A DNA stretch of 64,000 bases from contig JASPKZ010010219.1 of assembly GCA_030220185.1 (NCBI GenBank), positions 31,161-95,160 of the forward strand, in the 5' to 3' direction. Shown in pieces: positions 1-10,914 of the stretch (the stretch's first letter is position 1; each line of letters opens with the position of its first letter). The stretch is from Diploptera punctata (lineage: Eukaryota; Arthropoda; Insecta; Blattodea; Blaberidae). A model generated the notes under the pieces. It was not told the DNA's origin. It worked only from the letters and a program-made list of their open reading frames with translations, and ran no database searches. The translations under genes and the position numbers were made by a program.

Positions 1-178
1 TATAATACAACCTTAACGAATGCCTTTTGTTACTTTAATTTCTTCTGATACATATTTTCCAATTTTAATTTTAGATACTGCATTTTTATACAATTGTTTA
101 TTACTCTACTAATGTATCCTTTATGGCCGTATCTTCTAATGCGTCCTCCAACTTTTGTATAGGTACAGTGTCATATAA

Positions 179-480
179 AAGTAAAGTAATCCCACTACAG
201 GCCTCAGCAGGCCCTTGGGGCAGTAGGAGGTTAAGGCTCCCACTATTTCTGGACAATCGGCACTTGATGTCAGCCGGGTTGTCAGCCCTGCGTGACGGCC
301 GCCTTTACCCCCAGAACAAGCGTCTGGTACTCATTTCCGTTAGAGGCTGAGTCGACCCCAGGGCCATAGTGCCGCCAGAAGGTTTGGCTCAGTTTAAAAA
401 TTCTGGCCCCACCGAGACTTGAACCCTTGACCTTCCGGCTTGTAGCTCAGTGCCTTAACCACTACGCTACGGCGTGCCCC
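179..480 (-). mobile_element. SINE family A, near full length, inside LINE
   Basis: On the minus strand the unit starts with a tRNA-like head. It has a box A-like TAGCGTAGTGG and a box B-like GGTTCAAGTCTC, spaced as in a tRNA-type pol III promoter (about 396-480). The body of about 210 bp follows. The same body occurs at 3603-3825, and related copies lie at 10290-10388 and 13860-14050. The unit interrupts the LINE reading frame between FVNLEK and the following DTVP codons, so it inserted after the LINE did. The target duplication is not clear. Confidence 0.8.
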
Positions 481-1289
481 ACATACCTTTTCTAAATTCA
501 CAAATGTGAAATGAACTTGTTGGTTGTTATTGTCTTTTCAATCAATTGTTTTACCACAAATGTAAGATCAATTGTAGATCTCTCAGACCTAAAGCCTGCT
601 TGTACTTCATTCTCCTTATGTTTATAATTTTCTTCCAAATAGTATTTGATTATTTTTTATATATACGGCTAAAACCATTCATTGCGGTGATTCCTCTATA
701 ATCATTGCACTCAACGTTTCTTCCTTTCTTAAGAATGACTGATATTAACCCAATTTTCCAATTTACTGGTAGGCCTACATCTTCTCCATTTAGGCACCTC
801 TCATAAAGGCTCTTTAAGAATTCAAATGATTTCCTTGTACCATATTTAATTAATTCTGGCTGTACTCCTTCTTCCCCAAAAGTCGTTTCATTTTCTAAAC
901 TTCCAATTGCTATCTCTACTGTCTCAATATTTAAATGTATACTCGTTCCGTTTTGATCATCAGTTTTCTCTACAATTCCACTTAAGAATTCCGAACGATG
1001 TTCAGTCAATAGCTTGCTAAAGTATAATTTACATTAATTTAATGAAATTCCCTGAATACTGATTTTATTGTGTCCTGGCTTCCTTAAATTTTTACAAAGT
1101 GCTCCACGCCTCTGAACACCTTTTCCCTCCAATATAACTCTGAAATCTTTGACAGGTTCTTTTCCAATATTTTTTCTTTTTTTTCTGTCACCTTCTTTCT
1201 TACCTTTGCTTATGCGTTTTTGTACACCATTTTGTCTGTCAAATTTGTTATACTTAACTACTTATGATATTTACTTTTTTATCATCTAC

Positions 1290-1572
1290 CTAACATTCCA
1301 TGTTCCTAGGAACATGTACCTGCATTTGAGCCTTTGGCATGGGTTCCCTGAAGTAGTCCCCGCCCGGAGATCCGAATTGGGGACTATTTGACCCCCGGAA
1401 AATTTTACCCCAGTTGAACCCATGTCCGCATTTCTTGACGATTGTATTTTTACGATGAAAGATCGTCACTCTTTCGCCCAAGGTACTTTTTTCGTCTTGC
1501 TTATCACCTCCAACCAGTCCGGCATGGGTAACCCTATCGGCAGCAATGCTACTGCCGGCATAGCTCTCAGGT
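1290..1572 (-). mobile_element. Unclassified retroposon (repeat E) with 15-bp target duplication
   Basis: The exact 15-mer TTTTTTATCATCTAC is present at 1275-1289 and again at 1573-1587, immediately flanking this segment, which splits the LINE at 1-2190. This is the signature of LINE-machinery retroposition. One end carries a palindrome, CATGTTCCTAGGAACATG. The other end has a short hairpin around GCCGGCAGTAGC. A diverged second copy lies at 23637-23850. An open frame of 97 codons crosses it but resembles no known protein and looks incidental. I see no tRNA-like boxes, so the promoter class is unknown. Confidence 0.75.
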
Positions 1573-2210
1573 TTTTTTATCATCTACATCATTCTTAATC
1601 TCCTTATTCCAATTTTTTTCTTATTCTCCATTTCCTTTTCTTCCAAAGCTTCCCTAGCAGCCATATGTATCTTTTCGACAATATACTAATATTGACTTTG
1701 AGGAGGATCAAATGTATTTTCAATTAAATTTTCGTCCAGCCTCTTGCGGTAAATGTATAAAATACTATCGTCCTCTAACAACTGAGTATTATATAGAGGT
1801 CTGTGCATAATTTCTGATGTCTCAAATTTCTCTTTCTTATCGTCCCTCTTATTAAAATACGAAAAACATATGTTTTTCATTTACCAAATAATGATCACTG
1901 CCACAGATTGGGCCTCTACAATACTCTAACATCTTGATTTTCAAATCCGTAATTTGTCCAACAGTGATATAATCTATTATTGATCTCTGCAGAAAGTCTC
2001 TGGATATCTTGTATAATTATGAATATCTTTGTGTTGATAAAATCCGTTTCTACATTTTAACGAGTATTGCTCCCATATTTCTATAAGTATTTCGCCGTTA
2101 TCATTAATTTTCTCCTCTCCAAAAGGACCGACCACTTCACTTCCAATCCTGGTAACAGTTCTACCATTAAAATCTCCCATCATAATTTCTCTGGAATTCC
2201 CAATAAATTA

Positions 2211-2211
<1 letters not shown>

Positions 2212-2268
<57 letters not shown>

Positions 2269-2376
2269 GCCATCATCATCATCATTCATGGATTAGGTCT
2301 GTTAACCCGTTCCGACTTCTAAGCCTCATCTCTTTCTTAGTCTGCCCACATCTCGGGTGCCTTTAGGATAATAATA

Positions 2377-2414
<38 letters not shown>

Positions 2415-2415
2415 T
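2212..2415 (-). mobile_element. LINE 3' end between TAA microsatellites
   Basis: Minus-strand 2370-2272 encodes the end of an RT C-terminal region (KGTRDVGRLRKR), then a non-coding tail with GGATTAGG-type sequence in antisense and a (GAT)n tail. The same 3' end occurs at 12545-12665 on the other strand, which lets the end of the family be placed. Long TAA/TTA runs lie on both sides (2212-2268 and about 2368-2422). Confidence 0.6.
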
Positions 2416-2454
2416 AATAATTTTTTAAGATTTCGAAATGTTTCACTCCGACGA

Positions 2455-2695
2455 AATGGATGGATAATTTAGCACGAAAAGAATCCAAGGGACAAATCCT
2501 CCGGCAGGGTCTTGAAACCGTGGTTCCCGAGTCTGAAGATTATCAGGCTAATGAAAGAACCGCAAGCTTGCGAATAAAAGTCTCTGTGGCAAAATTTAAC
2601 CGACCTTCACCAATCGAAGGTAACTTAGTGCCTACCAGATGTCTCATTCAGGCGATGTCTTACCACAAGTCACTCTTGACATCTGTAGGTAAATA
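2455..2695 (+). mobile_element. SINE family B, 5'-truncated diverged copy
   Basis: This matches the body of the full SINE at 58095-58500. It shares the stretch CCCGAGTCTGAAGATT, followed by CAGGCT and AAAGAACCGCAAGC in the same order, and then a weaker match through the region near 2690. The tRNA-like head is missing. The 78-codon frame that crosses it is incidental. Confidence 0.6.
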
Positions 2696-2702
2696 AGCGT
2701 AA

Positions 2703-2945
2703 CTAAATTACGCTTGTTAAGAAACTCCCGCTAGGGAGCACCCTCGTTCCCACGTGGGACGTATGGGATACATACCTACATACATACATGCATTCACTCA
2801 CATTGCTTTGCAACATATTTCTGAGCACAATTATTAATCTACTGTCATTCTCCTCCACATCTGTCATTCCAATCTCCATCGTCCAATTATTTTTCCTCAT
2901 GCTGCTCAAAACCACCGTTAATCAACTTTTTTTCCTTTTTTAATC
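2703..2945 (-). mobile_element. LINE C-terminal fragment
   Basis: The minus strand reads VLSSMRKNNWTMEIGMTD, followed by VEENDSRL. A matching but more decayed segment occurs on the plus strand at 53850-53960 (VLSSMRKN, then KENGSRL), where it follows an RRRRRGR stretch as in LINE RT C-terminal ends. It is a fragment only, and the family is not assigned. Confidence 0.45.
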
Positions 2946-3420
2946 TGTCTTCTGTATTCTCTTTACATGACTATACGATTTTATATGTTTGTTTTTTAAT
3001 GGATCCCACAATTTAAGCTTCAACCACTCGTTTTTCGTTCAATTACATTGTTTCTTATTTTATAACTTCTAGAAATGCCAGCTGAACATTTCAAAAAATT
3101 CATGTATGCAGAATTTAATTTACATACTGTTCTTGATTTTATTTCCCATGTTTATGTACCGTGTGCCATTTTACTCATTATTGTAATAAAATTGTTTGTT
3201 TTTGCTTTGAGATATTCTCGGGTGGGCATTTATAGATAGATATCTCCATCCCAAATTTATATTTTTACACACCAAAAATGAAAAAATTAAGAGATAAGTA
3301 TGAAATATTCTCATCACGATTATCATTGTAACATATTGCCCTTTCTTACAATATCGATATTTATTAGGACACAGGAAACAGAAATTATAACTCATTTTTT
3401 CACAACTTTGGAGATATATA

Positions 3421-4795
3421 GGGTGATTCAAAAGTCTCTTTGACATTTTCCTAATACCATTAATATATGTATTTTTGTTATAGGTAATTAGAAACTATGC
3501 TAACAATAGAGGAAAGATTAGCTGTCTTTTTAGCTCGTATATGAGGATTGACGTACAGGCAGGTCCAAGAAGAATTCACTAGAAAGTTACGAGGATTTTT
3601 ATACTGACCCAAAACCTTTCTGGCGCACTATGGCCCTGGGGTCGACTCAGCCTCTAACTGAAATGAGTACCAGACGCTTGTTCTGGGGTAAAGGCGGCCG
3701 TCACGCAGGGCTGACAACCCGGCTGACATCAAGTGCCGATTGTCAAGAAAAACTGGAGCCTTAACCTCCTACTGCCCCAAAGGCTCCTGAGGCCTGTAGT
3801 GGGATCACTTTACTTTATGTCCTAGCAGGTAACCTATTAGGGATCTGGTACTGAAAATGAAAACGGACGGGATCTCTTGCTGATGAGACACGTAGAGGAG
3901 GGGCCGGCTACAACACCAGAAGACGTGCAAACCATACAGGATGCCATCCCACGAAGTCCCGGTGATCAACCAGAAGATTCAGCAGAGAGTTGGTTATGTC
4001 CCAAAAGCACTGTATGGCGTATTTGCGCTTCAAACATCCAGATAATGCACATGACTATGTGGCTCGACAAGCTATGTGTGATGACCTGTTAAATGCCATT
4101 GAAAATGAAGACCTCATGGAACACGGGAACACGTGTTTTTCAGTGATGAGGCAACCTTCTACACACGTGGACAGGTCAATAGGCATGCGAACACCCAAAT
4201 GCCATACAAGAGTTTCAGAGAGACACACCAAAGGTAAGTATGTGGCTGGGAATATGAAAAACCAAAAATCAACGGGTCATTTATGTTTGCGGAAACAACA
4301 GCAATTGGAAGTAACTATCTTGATATGCTAGAACAATACCTACAACCGCAGCTGGCCGCAGGGTGCTGTACAATATACAGTGGTTTTCCAGCAAGATGGT
4401 GCACACCCACATTTTGCTACGATTGTTCGTGACCACCTCAACGAAGTTTTCGTTGGTTAGGTGGATCGGTCGTGAGTCACCGAGAATTTGAGTGGCCCGC
4501 TCTCCAGATAGGACACCACTAGACTTCTTTGTTTGGGGTTTCATTTAGTCCAAAGTGTATGAAGTGAAGATTAACACCTTACAGCAATTGAGAAACCGAA
4601 TAGCTATAGCGGTAGCTGCAATCACACAAGCTATGCTGGCAAAATATTTTCGCTGTACACAAGAAAGATGGAGTCTGCGCCGTGACTTAGAGGGCCACCA
4701 CATTCAAGTGTAGTCATTATTTTCCATATGTAATAACAAGTTTGGCATGAAACATTTGTTTAACGAAAATGTCAAGACACTTTTGAATCACCCTG
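3421..4795 (+). mobile_element. Mariner/IS630-type DNA transposon, decayed, with nested SINE
   Basis: Both ends carry an inverted repeat of about 30 bp: GGGTGATTCAAAAGTCTCTT at 3421, and the reverse complement of GACACTTTTGAATCACCC at 4776-4793. The flanks are TA-rich. Internal frames show transposase pieces. LTIEERLAVFLARI lies near 3500, FSDEATFYTRGQVNRH near 4135, a QQDGAHPH equivalent near 4395, and SPD...PLDFFVWGFI near 4500-4545, where the usual PxDFFxWG motif of this superfamily is recognisable. There are many stops and shifts. A SINE family A copy at 3603-3825 splits the N-terminal part. The element is not functional. Confidence 0.8.
3603..3825 (+). mobile_element. SINE family A body inside the mariner element
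   Basis: This is the reverse-orientation copy of the body at 179-395, including GGGGTCGACTCAGCC, GGCGGCCGTCACGCAGGG and the shared 3' end near TCACTTTACTTTA. The tRNA-like head is absent, so this copy is 5'-truncated. It lies inside the transposase remnant, which shows that it arrived later than the mariner. Confidence 0.75.
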
Positions 4796-4799
4796 TTAT

Positions 4800-5755
4800 C
4801 GTTACTCACCCATACGAGAATTATATTATATCATAAAATGCCATTTCATTCTGATAATGTAGATGCACCCTTATTTATCCTCTCATTAATTTCAGCCTCA
4901 TGAGTTCCATCTACATTAATTTTTGCTCCAAATGTACATATCGATCACAAGCTCTTATTTTTTTCATATCAGTCTTCTAAAAATTAGATATTTCCATTAT
5001 CTCCTATTACGACATTACTTATTTTTTGCCAAAATGTAACTTTAATCCTAATTGTATACTTCCTTCGTATTCTTGTCATACATATTAAATCCTCCTACCT
5101 TTCTGATAACAGTACCTGATCATCCTACTTTTTGTTCTCTGGGTGAAAGTTTGATTTTGCGCTGTTTTAAGTGTTGTTTAGATATATTTCGATATACAGC
5201 GATAAAACACATCCTTGTCTTAACTTTACTTATTCCAAAATCAGATGTAATATTTTTACCTATTTATACTCAGAGATAAATTCGTCATAAAACTTTTTAT
5301 TCCCTCGATAATGTTTTTATTTATTGTTATTGAAACTTCCCGTAATTTTATCAGAGGCACATTTTTGTCTGGTTTCTCTAAATCAATAAATATTAGGTGA
5401 ATTAGTTGTTCGAATAAATATTTTCTCAATTACTTGTCTTAATCTAAACATGTAATTAATGGTGGATCGGCCTTTTCTGATACCAGTGTGTCTTTGTGTA
5501 CATTTTACTATGTTATTATTTTACAAAATATTTTAAAATTATTTCATATATTCTGCTGGAAGTGTTTGCTACAATGATTCCTCTGTAATTTTGACATACA
5601 CATTTTCCCCCATTATCTTGCATAATCGATAAATCCTTCTTTCCAATCATTTGGGATATCTTCTCATTTATAATTTTCAGAAATGATTCTTATTAATTCA
5701 AATAATATGGCAGTAGCAGATTAATACGTTCCGCCGGAATTTCTCCATACATTTT
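4800..5755 (-). pseudogene. LINE reverse transcriptase remnant, heavily decayed
   Basis: The minus strand gives scattered but ordered RT pieces across frames. These are EIPAER near 5730, CQNYRGIIVANTSSRIYE near 5600-5550, a GIRKGRSTINY equivalent near 5460, KVPLIKLRE-type sequence near 5350, a degraded catalytic region near 5150, and EINERINKGASTLS near 4860. Stops and shifts are frequent, so this is an old copy. The mariner at 3421-4795 lies against its 3' side. Confidence 0.6.
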
Positions 5756-5934
5756 TTTAAAGTCTAATACAAATTCCCATAATCTCAGAGTGTATAATAT
5801 ATAATTTGCATATAAAATTCTTTCTTCTAATTCTTCTGAAATGTTGGCCAAAAATCTCCCTACATCCAGTTAAAAGCTTCTTGAAATGAGCATCCCGTCT
5901 TTCAAGTGAAATATAATCCACAAAATATTTTTCA

Positions 5935-7115
5935 TCGCTTCTTCTTCTTCTTCTTCCGAATGCAGTATTGGGTGATGATGCCCGTTCTGCGACTACAAAA
6001 ACTGATCCTTCCATCGGTTGAAGGGTCTTCCGAGGTCTCTTTTGCCATTAGGGTTGAGGTGGTAAATCATCTTTGGTAAACGGGAATTTGACATTCTCTG
6101 GACGTGTTGGAACCATTTAATCTGATAATTTTGTATATGTTCAACCATTTCCATACTATTCCACTGCATCCTTATCTCATCACTTTTCATTCTATCCCTT
6201 AATGTTACTCCAGTTAGTGATCGGAGGAATCTCATTTGTGAACTATTAATGCGGGATTTATCTTTTGCTCGAAGTGTCCAGCATTCACTTCCGTATAGTA
6301 GAGCAGGTTTGGCTATGGCATTATGAAATCTCAATTGGATTTCTTTCCTCATTTGTTTCCAAAATTTCTCCTAATTAAACCATTTAATCTGTTATATTTT
6401 TCTAAATTTGTTTCCACATCTTTTTGATTATGAAACTGTGATATATTATTACCTAAATAATTAAAAGTGTTACTTGTTCTATTGGTTTATTATTTATTAT
6501 TATTTTTACTCTCGAAAGTTCCTTTCCAGTGATTGCCATGGATTTGGTTTTATTTTCAGATATTTTCATGTTGTATTTTTCTAGGGTATTCTGCAATTTA
6601 AACACTGATCTCTGCAAATCATCTTCATTCTCCGCTAGAAGTACTTGATCATCTGCGAAGATTATTGTTTGTATTTGATTTCCTCTACATATTTTTACTC
6701 CTGGGGGGTTTAGTTTTTTCACTCCTGGACAATTTTATTTAGATATAGAATAAACAGTAATGGAGATAGTCCACATCCCTGTCTTAAACCTTGGTTAATT
6801 TCAAATTTATCTGTTATTTTCCCATGATCTAACTTTACTTTTATAAATGTGGTTTCATATAAACTTTTTATAGCATTTATTAGATTATTGGGGACTTGGT
6901 AGCTTTCCAATATTTTCCACATTATGTCCCGTTTGACTCTATCATAGGCCTTTTCAAAATCTAAAAATAATATATATAGGGGGATATTAAATTCTTTCTA
7001 CTTCTCAATTAGTTGTTTTATAACAAATATAGCGTCGATACACGATCGGCCTTTCGGAATCCACATTGTTCCTCTCCAATTTTATCTTCTGTAATTTTCT
7101 GGAGTTTTCGTTTTT
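5935..7115 (-). mobile_element. 5'-truncated LINE with RT domain and (GAA)n tail
   Basis: Minus strand from about 7115. CGFRKGRSCIDAIFVIKQL is followed by DFEKAYDRV. Next comes 6922-6719 with NQGLRQGCGLSPLLFILYLN, then 6722-6453 with the catalytic FADDQVLLAENEDDLQRS. The C-terminal region 6352-5993 contains YGSECWTLRAKDKSRI and EMRFLRSLTGV and ends GRPFNRWKDQ. The 3' non-coding end is GTTTTTGTAGTCGCAG, then GGCATCATCACCCAATACTG, then a (GAA)n tail at about 5938-5955. The same 3' end recurs at 58830-58905. The frame is split into at least three pieces by shifts, and the endonuclease part is missing. Confidence 0.85.
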
Positions 7116-7554
7116 CATCGCGTTAAATATATTTTACGTTCTTCACTACTTCTTGACCTCCACGATATATTTCAAGGGTACATCATGCTTTGTGCCATGT
7201 CACGGTTCTTTTTGTAACTATTCTCCTAATTTTTGGTTGTGTTTCCTTGTGTTTTATTTTATTTCCAGTTTGTTTTAATTCAACGAGTTTCTGTATTGTT
7301 CATGTTTAATTTTGTATTTCTTATTTTATTTATTTACTTCAATAATATATTTTATGTGTCATTTTAAATGTTCGTTTTCCTAATTCTTCTTTAGCCGCCG
7401 CATTAATACCTATATTAAAGTGCTGATATAAACCCTCTGTATGGTCAAACACTTCTTTTTCCTCTAATTTTTCGTCTAATCTTATTCTTAAATAATGAAA
7501 TAACGGAACCAGAAAATTAGAAAAATAATGAATGTTAAACATAATATTATAGAA

Positions 7555-7781
7555 GTAATAGAAGAACAAAGATTGGACTGGACATCTGATGAGGATGGAG
7601 AATAATAGAGTCTCAAGAATGATGCTGGATTGGAATGCTGAAGGCAGGAGGAGGAGGGGGAAACCCAGGGAACAGTGGGTAGATGAAGTGAAAAGAAACA
7701 TGATCAGCAAAAACCTCAAAGAAGAAGATGTGATAAATAAATTTTGGCTGAAGGATATCTATTGTAATGTTGAGAACATCC

Positions 7782-7790
<9 letters not shown>
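7555..7790 (+). mobile_element. LINE 3' fragment ending in a TAA microsatellite
   Basis: The plus strand reads GHLMRMENNRVSRMMLDW, then EGRRRRGKPREQWVDEV and a short C-terminal extension ending near NVENIL. This is the usual basic LINE RT C-terminal end (RMxxxRxx...RxRGRPxxxW). It runs directly into the TAA array at 7782, suggesting that the array is the element's tail. It is 5'-truncated. Confidence 0.7.
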
Positions 7791-7878
<88 letters not shown>

Positions 7879-7948
7879 TAATAATAATCAACAGTAATAA
7901 TATTCATGATAAAGTTCCAATAATAATAATAATAATAATAATAATTTT
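7782..7948. repeat. TAA microsatellite
   Basis: Two TAA/TAAT runs (about 7782-7890 and 7919-7945) are separated by a 28-bp unique stretch. They sit at the 3' end of the LINE fragment before them and may be its tail. The open frames of Asn or Ile runs here are artefacts of the repeat. Confidence 0.95.
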
Positions 7949-7975
7949 ATTTATTTATTTATATACAAAATTTTA

Positions 7976-8400
7976 ATGTTTACACATATTTCTGTGCCTA
8001 AAGTTATATTTTTCTTCTCCACTCGTCTCTCTCCATCCAATCCATGTCCTCCAGTCCCCTTGCTCTTATTCCAGTTCTTATTTCCTGCATCCAGGAATTT
8101 CGAGGATCTTCCTCTCCTCCTACTTCCAGGCGGGCACCATTCCAATGTTTTCCTGGGTAATCTTTCTTCTTGCATTCGTCGTACGTGCCCATACAAATTT
8201 AATTGCTTATACCGTGTATAATCTACTATTGAATAACCAATTCAGTTTTTCTCTTATGACAGTATTTCTTATTTTGTCTAATTTGGAACATCTTGCTGCT
8301 CTCTTCAAGAATCCATTTCCATCGACATAAGATTTTGTTCTAAGTTTTTGTTGAATTTCCAAATTCAGCTCCATATATGACAGTACTTCTCACTATTGAA
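7976..8400 (-). mobile_element. LINE 3' fragment
   Basis: Minus strand from about 8400: YGAEFGN, an RQNKKY region, LYGHVRRMQEERLPRKTLEW, then PPGSRRRGRSSKFLD and a short 3' tail with KVYTNI-like sequence. This is a typical LINE RT C-terminus. The same 3' end occurs more decayed at 13615-13805 on the minus strand, so the two belong to one family. It is 5'-truncated and has stops upstream of 8196. Confidence 0.7.
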
Positions 8401-8454
8401 TTATATATAATAATAATAATAATCTATAAAGATAATGAAATCTCTGTTTAAACA

Positions 8455-9340
8455 AGATGCAAATTATCTTCTTGGGAAAAGATCAACCTGGAGTAAGACA
8501 GGGATGTGGACTTTCACCGGTGCTTTTCATTATATACATGAATAAATTACTAAATGAATGGAGGAAAACACAACGAGGATATATACCCATCAATAGGAAC
8601 CTCAACTCGATGCTATTCTTTTTTGCAGACGATTTAGCTCTCCTGGCACTTTTTGAAAATGATTGGCAACGATCAATTTATAATTTACAGAAAATAGGTG
8701 CCAAATTTAATATGGAAATATCAATTAACAAACTAAAATTATGGCATTTCATGGGAAGGACCCCAATACAAAGTAAAATCTGTCTCCAGCAAATAACGTT
8801 TTAGAGAGATCTAATCAATTTAAATATCTTGGATATTATCTCTCTATCTGGGATGAAAAGGATATCCCTGAAAAAGTTACTAGTTATAATAAAAGTTTAG
8901 GAATTATTAATCAAGTTATGAAACCATCCCTTGTACAAAAAAACACCAGATTACGTTTATATAACACTTTGGCTAGACCAGTGTTGACCTATGGTAGTGA
9001 AGCCATGGACACTAAAAAAACAACATGAAGCAGAATAACGGCTTGTGAAATGAGATTCATGCGCAGAACAGCGGGTTACACCAGATGGGATCTGAAAAGG
9101 AAACACGATATCTTAAAAGAATTGAAGACTACGCCAATTTTGGAATATATTAAACAGTACCAACTAAATTGGAGAACACCATCTTGAAAGAACGAGTTCA
9201 AATCGGATCCCACAGCTGTTTTAATTATATACCAAGAGGACGAAGATCACTGGGGCATCTATGAAACGCTGGAGGGAAAATTTTTCTATAGGATCGTAAC
9301 AGGCCTTGGCCTAATACTGGAAGGAAGAAGAAGAAGATAA
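8455..9340 (+). mobile_element. 5'-truncated LINE (RT palm to C-terminus) with (GAA)n tail
   Basis: The plus frame at 8457-8804 reads PGVRQGCGLSPVLFIIYMN (RT motif B region), then FADDLALLALFENDWQRS, which is the catalytic FADD. After a shift the product continues with QFKYLGYYLSIWDEKD, LVLTYGSEAM-type sequence near 8990, EMRFMRRTAGYTRW near 9050 and YQLNWR near 9160. The 3' end reads GRRSLG-like and then GGAAGAAGAAGAAGAT. There are several frameshifts. It belongs to the same general group as 5935-7115. Confidence 0.8.
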
Positions 9341-9815
9341 TAATACTATTAATAATATTAATAATATACATATAACTATTATTATTATAATAATCATATT
9401 AGTATTAATAATATTATTAATAATAAATAATATTATAATAATAAATAAATAATAATAATATAATAATAATAATATATTATTATTAAGTCATAATAATATA
9501 TAATAGGTAATTCTTAATAATCAGATTAATAATAATAATATAGTAATATATATAATATATTAATAATAATAATATAGTAATAATAATATATAATAATAAT
9601 AATATATTAATTAGTAATAATATTATAATAATTAATAATAATAATAATATATTAATAATAATATTATTAATAATAATATTATATATTAATAATAATATTA
9701 ATAATAATATATTAATTAATTAATATATTAATAATAATATATTAATAATAATATATGACTAATAATACTATTATATTAATAATATAATAATAATAATAAC
9801 AATACCAATACTTAC
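9341..9815. repeat. AT-only low-complexity tract
   Basis: About 470 bp contains almost only ATA, TAA, TAT and ATT words, with hardly any G or C. It includes many short self-complementary stretches such as AATATATTAATAATAATATT. It follows the (GAA)n tail of the LINE at 8455-9340. No gene is visible. Confidence 0.9.
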
Positions 9816-10289
9816 TTTTAAAAGCAATAGCACAAGAAAAATTGAATTTCATGAATTAAACTATTAATGCAACTAGTTCTAAGATTGTATATAATTGATT
9901 TCTCATTTTTTTACATAAATCATCACTTGATATAATATCCAAAATATTTCAACATGTGGCGTTTTACTTCTTTTCGATTAGGGCTAATTACAATCCTTAA
10001 TAGTTATTTAGCAATTACAATGACCAAAAGTGGTATATTATGAAGTGAGTTAATTTAGAAACAACTCTAACAATATTTTAAATATTAGATGTAAACAATT
10101 TTTTTTATTTTTATAATTTTAAGTAGTAACGCTACCTTACATATTGAACTGTGATATAAAAATATTAACCCTTAAAATATCCTCAGAGTGAACTGGCTCG
10201 TGAACTGTTTAAGTTATGAATACTACCTCAAGATAAAATAGAATAAAAATAAAAGTAACACTTCCACAATATGTGGCCCCATTATGTTT
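9816..10289. other. Unassigned AT-rich sequence
   Basis: I see no coding frame of note and no recognisable repeat in this interval apart from ordinary A/T richness. Confidence 0.4.
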
Positions 10290-10388
10290 TTGCTAGTTAA
10301 AAATTCTGGCCCTACTGGGACTCGAACCCAGAAGTTCCGGCTTATAGCTTATTGCCTTATCAAACTACGCCACAGTGTACCCTCACAT
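10290..10388 (-). mobile_element. SINE family A tRNA-like head
   Basis: The minus strand carries a tRNA-like segment with box A-like TGGCGTAGTTTGATAAGG and a canonical box B GGGTTCGAGTCCC. This is the same head as at 396-480. The body is missing. It is not a tRNA gene: the acceptor stem does not close and there is no normal anticodon arm. Confidence 0.65.
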
Positions 10389-10905
10389 CATCATATACAA
10401 TGTCCTTTTTTCCTGTCCATACGTCACAACAAAAGGGATATATTGGTGAAATCTACCTGAAATCGCCCTATTATTGTCATTAAATTTACGTTTCTTTCGG
10501 ACTTCCATTTTAATTTAGTGAAATGAAGTAGAGCATGGGGCCTTCCACATTACGCTCCTCTTAAACCGGGTGATTTTAGGTTACGACATGGAACGGTCCA
10601 TTCCCAACTTTGGCTTAGATGATTAAATGCATGCTATCACATTGAATCTATTTCGGTCGTACACAGCTGTAGGGAAAATCTCAGACGAGATGTTACTTCC
10701 GATAACTTTTAAGGTATCTAAACATTTCAGTACATTATTTTATTAAAAATTGATTAGTGTGTTGCGTTGTTGGATTTATTTTTTGTACAATGGCTGAAAT
10801 TGATGTCGAAGTTTAGATTACTCTAGTACAAGTCCGACCTGTGCTCCAAGACAAAACTCTAGTTTTTCTACAGCTTCTGCAGGTACTGATAATATTAACT
10901 ATGTA
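10389..10905. other. Unassigned sequence
   Basis: This has moderate complexity and more G/C than its surroundings around 10500-10700. I see no coding frame longer than about 50 codons and no match to other repeats in the window. Confidence 0.35.
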
Positions 10906-10914
10906 CCATCTTAA

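Larger units (their letters stand above)
1..2190 (-). mobile_element. Non-LTR retrotransposon (EN-RT LINE), decayed and interrupted
   Basis: Read on the minus strand from about 2190 downward. An endonuclease segment (MMGDFNGRTVTRIGSEVVGPF at 2183, then RSIIDYI and GSDHYLV) is followed by a linker and by the reverse transcriptase start at 1009-650 (ending NYRGITAMNGFSRIYK). The RT continues toward position 1 (QAGFRSERSTIDLTF, then KIKIGKYVSEEIKVTKGIR). The order EN-RT is that of APE-type non-LTR elements. The frame is broken by stops and shifts, and two later insertions split it: a retroposon at 1290-1572 and a SINE at 179-480. The window edge cuts off the RT catalytic motif and the 3' end. 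It is dead as a gene. The clade is uncertain; wording resembles RTE/CFDP2-like insect elements. Confidence 0.8.

Noticed and set aside
1290..1583. 97-codon minus-strand ORF inside retroposon E
   Set aside because: The other copy at 23.6 kb is not open in this frame, and the TSD shows the unit is a retroposon.
2272..2286. Poly-His/Asn frame near 2067-2366
   Set aside because: It reads through a TAA array and the (ATC)n antisense tail of a LINE end.
5757..6014. 85-codon minus-strand ORF with an Arg run
   Set aside because: It starts in the LINE 3' UTR and crosses the (GAA)n tail; the same 3' UTR at 58830 is not coding.
7613..7976. ORFs of Asn or Ile runs
   Set aside because: They are translations of a TAA microsatellite.
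10290..10388. Possible tRNA gene (minus strand) with canonical B box
   Set aside because: The acceptor and anticodon stems do not form, and the same head occurs attached to a SINE body at 179-480.
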